A stretch of DNA of 5,055 nt. It comes from an uncultured Bryobacterales bacterium. Lineage in GTDB: Bacteria; Acidobacteriota; Terriglobia; Bryobacterales; UBA6623. The stretch lies in contig CAMPKL010000323.1 in NCBI GenBank assembly GCA_946887065.1, positions 1 through 5,055 of the forward strand. Direction: 5' to 3'. Positions 1 through 4,450 of the stretch are shown here, piece after piece; within the stretch, counting starts at the first letter, position 1; the number at the start of each line of letters is the position of its first letter. The notes beneath the pieces were generated by a model. It was not told the DNA's origin. It saw only the letters and a program-made list of their open reading frames with translations, and did not search any database. The position numbers and the translations under genes are program-made.

Positions 1-504
1 CCAACACTCTCCCGGGTCGGCCACCTGTCGGCTCGCGGCGCTGCGCCGCGCGAGGCTCATCATAAAGAGGTTGAGACCACCGGCCGGGCATTGGGGATGC
101 GCGTTCAGGCCCTAGCAGTGCCAGGTCCTGACGATTTGGAGAATGCATTCCGAGCCGCAGCCGAGGGACGTGCGGAGGCGCTCATTGTCGTGGGAGTCAA
201 CTTTTTTATTCCCCATCGACCGCGAATCGTAGAACTTGAGCTAAAAACCCGTCTTCCGGCAATGCATACCCATGCCTCGTGGGTGCCAGCGGGCGGCCTA
301 ATGAGCTACACGACCAATGAGGTCGAGCGATACCGACGCGCGGCGCATTATGTCGATAAGGTACTGAAGGGAGCGAAACCGGCAGATCTCCCGGTGGAGC
401 GGTTGACGAAGTTTGAGCTGGTGATCAACCTCAAGACAGCAAAGCAGATCGGCATAACGATTCTGCCGAACGTGCTGGCAAGGGCGGATAAGGTGATTCG
501 ATGA
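1..504 (+). CDS. Copy A: ABC transporter substrate-binding protein, PF04392/TrpX-like, 5'-truncated by the window edge
   Basis: This frame is open from base 1 to the TGA at 502-504 and gives about 167 residues, half of the usual ~325. It is the C-terminal half of a periplasmic binding protein whose start lies upstream of the window; an ATG at 91 is internal. The first residues (LSRVGHL) match LSRVAFL at residue 163 of copy B. In order, the family motifs seen are DDLENAF, ALIVV, the RIVELELKTRLPAM helix/strand, AGGLMSY, YVDKVLKGAKPADLPVE, TKFELVINLKTAKQIG and the terminal NVLARADKVIR. Its variable and C-terminal segments resemble copy C most. Two otherwise conserved residues are changed: EQPTKF reads ERLTKF and TIPPN reads TILPN. 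The ligand cannot be inferred. Copy B follows after 34 bases, so the two are probably cotranscribed. Confidence 0.9.
   Translation, partial: PTLSRVGHLSARGAAPREAHHKEVETTGRALGMRVQALAVPGPDDLENAFRAAAEGRAEALIVVGVNFFIPHRPRIVELELKTRLPAMHTHASWVPAGGLMSYTTNEVERYRRAAHYVDKVLKGAKPADLPVERLTKFELVINLKTAKQIGITILPNVLARADKVIR
32..54. repeat. GC-rich imperfect hairpin inside copy A
   Basis: CTCGC at the left pairs with GCGAG at the right, with inner GGC/GCC pairs and a 2-base bulge. It lies in the coding sequence, in the variable loop that follows the LSRVxxL strand, and translates as SARGAAPRE. There is no T run after it, so it is not a terminator. Copy C has a GC-rich palindrome at the equivalent protein position (2073-2082). 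Confidence 0.4.
466..488 (+). repeat. Direct repeat in the 3' end of copy A (partner at 1487-1509)
   Basis: These 23 bases, encoding PNVLARAD in copy A, are identical to 1487-1509 in copy B and close to the equivalent parts of C and D. They form the strongest patch of nucleotide identity in the conserved C-terminal block and would be a substrate for homologous recombination between copies. Confidence 0.7.
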
Positions 505-522
505 GGAGTGAGGCTACGGGGA
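502..522 (+). repeat. Period-7 repeat at the A/B junction
   Basis: TGAGGAG (502-508) is followed in register by TGAGGCT (509-515), with a weaker third unit ACGGGGA. The first unit contains the stop codon of copy A. The same spacer sequence recurs after copy C (GTGAGGAGTG, then GGGAAAAGTC), so the two spacers are homologous. The repeat is short, and is supported mainly by its better preserved relative at 2525-2555. Confidence 0.5.
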
Positions 523-528
523 AAAGTC

Positions 529-532
529 GGAG
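529..532 (+). promoter_or_regulatory. Ribosome binding site of copy B
   Basis: GGAG stands 6 bases before the GTG at 539. It is the clearest Shine-Dalgarno sequence in the window, and it decides the GTG start because a TGA at 509-511 closes the frame just upstream. Confidence 0.65.
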
Positions 533-538
533 TACAAC

Positions 539-1525
539 GTGATCCAAAAATATTTTGTCTGGCCACTGGTAACTGTATTTCTGACGACGTTTTCTATCGC
601 TCAGGCTCAACAGTCCGGGAAAGTCCCTGAAATCGGTTTTTTCGATGCCGGCACGCATTCTTCTGCCTCGTTGCGTCTCGACGCATTCAGGCATGGACTG
701 CGCGACTTGGGTTACGTTGAGGGAAAAAATGTTTTCATCGAGTACCGATTTGCTGAAGAGAATCTCAGTCGGCTTCCCGAACTTGCGGCCGCGTTGGTCC
801 GCATGAAGGTAGATGTCATCGTGGCAAGATCCACGCCAGTTATCCGGGCAGCCAAGAATGCAACGGGAACAATCCCAATTGTAATGGCGGCAGCCGCAGA
901 CGCAGTGCGGAGCGGACTCGTCGCCAGCCTTGCGCGTCCGGGAGGCAATGTCACCGGTTTGACCACCATTCAACCTGAGCTAGCTGGGAAACGCATCGAG
1001 TTGCTTCGGGACATCGTTCCAAAGCTCTCCCGTGTCGCTTTCCTGGCCCGCGGCGGGGACACAGCGGACGGACTGCAAGTTACAGAAGTGCGGTACGCTG
1101 GTCAGAGGTTCGGAGTTCAGGTTCAAGTACTGACACTAAAAGGAGCCGAGGAGCTCGAAGGCGCGTTCTCAGCAATAATAAGAGAACGGGTGAACGCTCT
1201 GATTGTGCAGCCATTCTTTATCGGCGCTCTGGGACACGGTCCGCGGATCGCGCATCTTGCAGCGAAGAATCGATTACCAACGGTCTCGGACTTGGCGCAA
1301 TTTGCGGACGAAGGGGGTCTCATATCCTACGGACCGGACGCGCTCGAGCCTACCCGGCGTGCCGCCGTATTCGTGGATAAAATCCTCAAAGGCGCAAAAC
1401 CGGCCGACTTACCCGTCGAGCAGCCGACAAAGTTCGAGTTCGTAGTCAATCTCAAAACCGCCAAGCAGATCGGCCTGACAATTCCTCCGAACGTGCTGGC
1501 AAGGGCGGACAGAGTCATTCGATGA
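539..1525 (+). CDS. Copy B: ABC transporter substrate-binding protein, PF04392/TrpX-like, intact
   Basis: A 328-residue exported binding protein of normal family length. The GTG start is preceded by GGAG and is the only start available after the in-frame TGA at 509-511. Residues 1-23 form a Sec signal peptide: lysine at 4, hydrophobic core 5-20, AQA before the cut and QQ after it. The first lobe runs from VPEIGF to about residue 135 and holds GLRDLGYVEGKN (53-64), the DVIVARST strand (92-99) and TIPIVM (111-116). SLARPGGNVTGL (130-141), the family signature, leads into lobe two, with GKRIELL, a probable ligand-loop segment, RIAHLAAKNRLP and GGLISYG. The conserved tail VDKILKGAKPADLPVEQPTK to RADRVIR ends it. 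By family the protein delivers a small solute to an ABC permease; the solute is unknown and no permease is nearby. The signal peptide and motifs are closest to copy D. Confidence 0.95.
   Translation: MIQKYFVWPLVTVFLTTFSIAQAQQSGKVPEIGFFDAGTHSSASLRLDAFRHGLRDLGYVEGKNVFIEYRFAEENLSRLPELAAALVRMKVDVIVARSTPVIRAAKNATGTIPIVMAAAADAVRSGLVASLARPGGNVTGLTTIQPELAGKRIELLRDIVPKLSRVAFLARGGDTADGLQVTEVRYAGQRFGVQVQVLTLKGAEELEGAFSAIIRERVNALIVQPFFIGALGHGPRIAHLAAKNRLPTVSDLAQFADEGGLISYGPDALEPTRRAAVFVDKILKGAKPADLPVEQPTKFEFVVNLKTAKQIGLTIPPNVLARADRVIR
1487..1509 (+). repeat. Direct repeat in the 3' end of copy B (partner at 466-488)
   Basis: These 23 bases are identical to 466-488 in copy A. The repeat falls in the codons for the terminal PNVLARAD motif. 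Confidence 0.7.
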
Positions 1526-1526
1526 A

Positions 1527-1547
1527 AGTAGTCAGTGGTCAGTGGTC
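1527..1547 (+). repeat. Period-7 tandem repeat at the B/C junction
   Basis: Three units stand in register: AGTAGTC, AGTGGTC, AGTGGTC, followed by AG. The array fills the 16-base gap between the stop of B and the start of C, and its last unit includes the GTG chosen as the start of C. No Shine-Dalgarno sequence is visible within it, so translation of C may depend on ribosomes arriving from B. Confidence 0.8.
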
Positions 1548-2528
1548 AGCAAGAGCGTCTTCTGCGCTGCTCTTAGCGCCATGCTCCATGCCCTTTGCCT
1601 TCCAGTTGAGGCGCAACAGGCGCCGAAAGTGTACCGTATCGGCTATCTTACCAACGCTGCCGAGATCAGGAAGTCGAGTGAAGAGATATTCCGACGGTCT
1701 ATGCGCGACCTAGGTTACATCGACGGACAGAATCTCGTCATCGAGTGGCGTTTTTCAAAGGGTCGGTTAGACCGGCTTGCCGAACTTGCCGCTGAATTAG
1801 TCCGTCTCCAATTGGATTGTATTGTAGCCTTGGGAGTGGCTCCGACACGCGCCGCCAAGGAAGCGACCAGCAAGATTCCGATCGTAATGGGGAATGCCGA
1901 TGATGATCCTGTTCGACATGGCTTGGTTGCCAGTCTTGCGCGTCCGGGCGGAAACGTAACAGGCTTCACGAGTATTGGCTCAGACTTGGCTGGCAAACGG
2001 CTGGAACTCGTTAGCCAGATTGTATCTAAGGCGTCTCGTGTAGCCATTCTCTTCGATCCGCGCGGACCGGGCGGCCCGGGCCACGTCCGGGAAAGTGAAT
2101 CTGTCGCACCTGCATTAGGACTGCAGATTGTGCGTTTGGAGGCGAGCGATCCTGAAGCCTTGGAAAGTGCATTCCAAGCCGCAGCTAACCGACGGGCGAA
2201 CGCCATTATTGTAGTGATGACAGGCCAAATGGATGCTCAACGCGCACGGATTGTAGATCTTGCAGCCAAAATGCGGCTACCGGCTATGTATACATCTTCC
2301 TCTTCTGTTGTAGCCGGCGGTCTCATGAGCTTTTCAGATGATCCTCAAGACCGGTCTCGCCGTGTCGCCACCTACGTGGACAAGATCCTCAAAGGAGCCA
2401 AGCCCGCTGATCTCCTTGTGCAGCAGCCGACCAAATTCGAATTGATCATCAATCTGAAAGCCGCAAAGCAGATCGCTCTGACGATTCCGCCCAACGTGCT
2501 GGCGCGAGCCGACAAGGTGATTCGGTGA
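1542..2528 (+). CDS. Copy C: ABC transporter substrate-binding protein, PF04392/TrpX-like, intact
   Basis: 328 residues, full family length. The GTG start gives a plausible Sec signal peptide (residues 1-24: lysine at 4, core 5-20, VEA then QQ). The next in-frame ATG (1581) would leave too short a leader. The GTG lacks a clear ribosome binding site, so the start is less certain than the rest. Motifs in order are RDLGYIDGQN, RLDRLAELAAELV (75-87), KIPIVM (111-116), SLARPGGNVTGF (131-142), GKRLELV, the glycine-rich loop DPRGPGGPGH (172-181), RIVDLAAKMRLPAMY, AGGLMSF, YVDKILKGAKPADL and NVLARADKVIR. The family signature leucine is phenylalanine at 142, and the tail reads LLVQQPTK instead of LPVEQPTK. 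The closest relative in the window is copy A. The DNA encoding part of the signal peptide has a 7-base period (1566-1600). The ligand is unknown. Confidence 0.93.
   Translation: MVSKSVFCAALSAMLHALCLPVEAQQAPKVYRIGYLTNAAEIRKSSEEIFRRSMRDLGYIDGQNLVIEWRFSKGRLDRLAELAAELVRLQLDCIVALGVAPTRAAKEATSKIPIVMGNADDDPVRHGLVASLARPGGNVTGFTSIGSDLAGKRLELVSQIVSKASRVAILFDPRGPGGPGHVRESESVAPALGLQIVRLEASDPEALESAFQAAANRRANAIIVVMTGQMDAQRARIVDLAAKMRLPAMYTSSSSVVAGGLMSFSDDPQDRSRRVATYVDKILKGAKPADLLVQQPTKFELIINLKAAKQIALTIPPNVLARADKVIR
1566..1600 (+). repeat. Degenerate period-7 repeat inside the signal-peptide codons of copy C
   Basis: Read in steps of seven, the units are GCTGCTC, TTAGCGC, CATGCTC, CATGCCC and TTTGCCT. Four of five share a TGC at the same offset. 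They encode the hydrophobic segment around AMLHALCLP. A similar TGC-phased heptad underlies AMLFALC in copy E, so chance is less likely than for a single case, but the array is degenerate. Confidence 0.45.
2073..2082. repeat. GC-rich palindrome inside copy C
   Basis: GGCCCGGGCC is a perfect 10-base palindrome within a GC-rich patch (2058-2090) coding for the glycine/proline-rich loop after SRVAIL. It occupies the same protein position as the hairpin at 32-54 in copy A. Nothing suggests a regulatory role. Confidence 0.4.
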
Positions 2529-2555
2529 GGAGTGGTGAGGCGCCAGGCGTGAGGG
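2525..2555 (+). repeat. Period-7 tandem repeat at the C/D junction
   Basis: GTGAGGA (2525-2531, containing the stop of C) is followed after three bases by GTGAGGC, GCCAGGC and GTGAGGG in exact 7-base register (2535-2555). The flanks match the A/B spacer: both continue with GGGAAAAGTC and then the start region of the next gene. This is a relic of duplication of the spacer with its genes. Confidence 0.7.
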
Positions 2556-2575
2556 AAAAGTCAAGAATACATCCG

Positions 2576-3544
2576 ATGAGTGGAAAACTCTTCTTCTGGC
2601 TGCTGGCGATGGTCTTGCTGCCAGGTGTTGCCCAGGCGCAGCAGCCAAAGAAAGTTCCGCGGCTCGGTTATCTGCGATTTACTGAATTTCCAGTCTATGA
2701 CGCGGCATTTCGAAATGGCCTGAGTGATCTGGGGTACGTAGAGGGGCAGAACATTCAGGTCGAGTATCGGTTTGCCGGCGGCAGCGTTGAGCGCCTGGCC
2801 GAGTTTGCCGCCGAACTGGTGTACCTCAAGGTCGATGTCATCGTTGCCAGGAGTACGCAAGCAATCGATGCGGCCAGGCGGGCGACAAGAACCATCCCCA
2901 TCGTTTTTCCGGTGACCTTCGATCCGGTTGAATCCGGGTTTGTCGCCAGCCTGGCGCGACCAGGAGGCAACCTCACCGGTTTGAGCACGGTCAATCCGGA
3001 TGCAGCGGCAAAACGTGTCGAACTGCTTAAAGAAGTAATACCGCGGCTTTCGCGGCTGGCGGTCCTTAGAAATCCGACCAATTCAGGTTCCCGGTTCCCG
3101 TTGAAGGAAACGGAAGTAGGCGCCAAGCAGTTCGGCATCCGACTTCAAACTCTGGAGGCGCGAAGTCCCGATGATCTGGAGGGCGCATTTCGGCTCGCGA
3201 CAAACGAGCGAGCCGGTGCTCTGATTGTGATAGTGGACGCTCTTTTCAATTCTCAACAAAAACGGATCAACGATCTTGCGATAAGACACCGCCTGCCGGC
3301 GATGTTCGATAACGCTCAGTATGTGGAAGCTGGCGGCCTGATTTCATATGGCGCCAATCTTTCTGACATGTTCCGGCGCGCCGCCACTTACGTGGATAAA
3401 ATCCTTAAGGGCAGCAAACCGGCTGATCTGCCCGTCGAGCAGCCGACCAAATTTGAACTGATCATCAATCTCAAAGCGGCCAAGCAAATCGGGCTCACGA
3501 TTCCACCCAACATACTGGCAAGAGTGGACAGGGTTATTAAATGA
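2576..3544 (+). CDS. Copy D: ABC transporter substrate-binding protein, PF04392/TrpX-like, intact
   Basis: 322 residues from the ATG at 2576. The frame is open to a GTG at 2525 that overlaps the stop of C, but those 17 extra codons are spacer sequence homologous to the untranslated A/B gap. The ATG instead gives a clean signal peptide (MSGKLFFWLLAMV to AQA, residues 1-21, then QQ) that aligns with the start of copy B. Family motifs are GLSDLGYVEGQN, EYRFAGG, DVIVARST, TIPIVF, SLARPGGNLTGL (125-136), KRVELLKEVIPRLSR, DDLEGAF, RINDLAIRHRLPAMF, AGGLISYG, YVDKILKGSKPADLPVEQ and ILARVDRVIK. The ribosome binding site is weak: the GGAG of copy B is AAGA here. Copy D is the sister of B by leader, motif and spacer. 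It probably binds a small solute in the periplasm, of unknown identity. The next copy, E, starts 41 bases on. Confidence 0.93.
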   Translation: MSGKLFFWLLAMVLLPGVAQAQQPKKVPRLGYLRFTEFPVYDAAFRNGLSDLGYVEGQNIQVEYRFAGGSVERLAEFAAELVYLKVDVIVARSTQAIDAARRATRTIPIVFPVTFDPVESGFVASLARPGGNLTGLSTVNPDAAAKRVELLKEVIPRLSRLAVLRNPTNSGSRFPLKETEVGAKQFGIRLQTLEARSPDDLEGAFRLATNERAGALIVIVDALFNSQQKRINDLAIRHRLPAMFDNAQYVEAGGLISYGANLSDMFRRAATYVDKILKGSKPADLPVEQPTKFELIINLKAAKQIGLTIPPNILARVDRVIK

Positions 3545-3546
3545 CT

Positions 3547-3575
3547 TCGGATGCCGATTGTGGATTTTGGATTGG
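3547..3575 (+). repeat. Period-7 tandem repeat at the D/E junction
   Basis: In steps of seven from 3547 the units are TCGGATG, CCGATTG, TGGATTT and TGGATTG, followed by G. The last two are nearly identical and the others are diverged. The array makes up most of the 41-base spacer. No hairpin followed by T's is present, so there is no intrinsic terminator here. The GGGA at 3574-3577 may act as a weak ribosome binding site for E. Confidence 0.7.
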
Positions 3576-3622
3576 GAAATAATACATGATTAAAACCTTA
3601 GGCGGCCGATTCTTCAACGCCC

Positions 3623-3657
3623 GCCAATTCGCAATCTGCAATTTCAAAGGCGCAATT
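3623..3657 (+). repeat. Period-7 repeat inside the signal-peptide codons of copy E
   Basis: In register the five units are GCCAATT, CGCAATC, TGCAATT, TCAAAGG and CGCAATT; four fit a consensus NGCAATY, with the first a looser match. The array starts 13 codons into the gene and codes for the extended n-region and the start of the hydrophobic core (ARQFAICNFKGAI). A second heptad patch follows at 3667-3687. Confidence 0.7.
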
Positions 3658-3666
3658 ATATTGGGC

Positions 3667-3687
3667 GCAATGCTCTTCGCACTTTGC
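3667..3687 (+). repeat. Degenerate period-7 patch in the signal-peptide core of copy E
   Basis: GCAATGC, TCTTCGC and ACTTTGC share the ending GC preceded by T, C or T in 7-base register, and encode AMLFALC. The related segment of copy C (CATGCTC, CATGCCC, TTTGCCT) encodes AMLHALCLP. Weak on its own. Confidence 0.4.
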
Positions 3688-4450
3688 CAGTCCGAGGCGG
3701 CGCAGCAGCAGCCGAGAGTTCCACGCGTCGGTATTCTTTTCATGGGCGGAAAAGACCAGCCCCATCTTGAATCGCTGAAAAAAGGTCTCGGCGAGCTTGG
3801 CTACAGCGAAGGCAAGAATATCATCTTGGCAACCGGTATGCCGAGGGCCGAAACGACCGCTTGCAGGAGCTTGTCAAGGAATTCGTTAGCAGCCGTGTCG
3901 ATGTGATTGTGACGATGACATCCGTCAGTGCGCAGGCCGCGCGCAAGGCAACAACGACGATTCCGATTGTCATGACCAGCGGAAATCCGGTTGAGCAAGG
4001 GCTCGCCGATAGCCTGGCCAAGCCCGGTGGAAACGTGACCGGTCTGACCGTAATGCTGTCCGATTTGAGCGGCAAACGTGTCGAGCTACTCAAAGAAACT
4101 TTTCCCAAGGCTTATCGCATCGCGACCTTGTGGAGTTCGCGCGATCAGTTATCAAGCGTCGGCTTCAAAGAAACTCAGGATGCCGCGAAAGCTTTCGCCG
4201 TGCAGTTATACTCGATGGATCTACGCAACGCCCAGGACATCGACAAAGCATTTGCAGAGTTGCCCAAGAAGCACGTCGATGCGGTCCTGGTAGCGACGTC
4301 CAATCCGCTCGTGACTCTTCACTCAAAACGTATCGTCGAGCTCGCCCTGAAGCATCGCCTTCCGGGAATGTATCCGACGCGACAGTTCGTCGAGGAAAGC
4401 GGTTTAATGGCGTACGGTCCGCTCATTAGCGACCTCTACTATCGAGCCCG

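Noticed and set aside
431..973. A 180-codon open frame on the minus strand.
   Set aside because: It lies antisense across the end of A and the first part of B. Its translation has no recognisable domain, and similar antisense frames lie under every copy, as expected from shared codon use.
1551..1574. AAGAGC and GCTCTT inverted repeat near the start of copy C as a possible translation-control hairpin.
   Set aside because: It has only 6 pairs around a 12-base loop, and no second pairing partner at the start codon is visible.
1522..1713. A small ORF starting at an ATG overlapping the stop of copy B.
   Set aside because: It is an out-of-frame reading through the B/C heptads and the start of copy C, with no family match and no ribosome binding site.
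2525..2578. A GTG at 2525 overlapping the stop of copy C as the start of copy D.
   Set aside because: It would add 17 hydrophilic residues in front of a complete signal peptide, and the DNA is the repeat-bearing spacer shared with the A/B gap. ATG 2576 is preferred.
3191..3215. An 8-bp inverted repeat (CGGCTCGC / GCGAGCCG) in copy D.
   Set aside because: It lies in the codons for RLATNERAG, has no T run, and similar chance hairpins occur elsewhere in this GC-rich coding DNA.
3545..3585. A possible terminator or promoter between D and E.
   Set aside because: The 41-base gap is mostly period-7 repeat. No stable hairpin with T's and no convincing -35/-10 pair can be seen.
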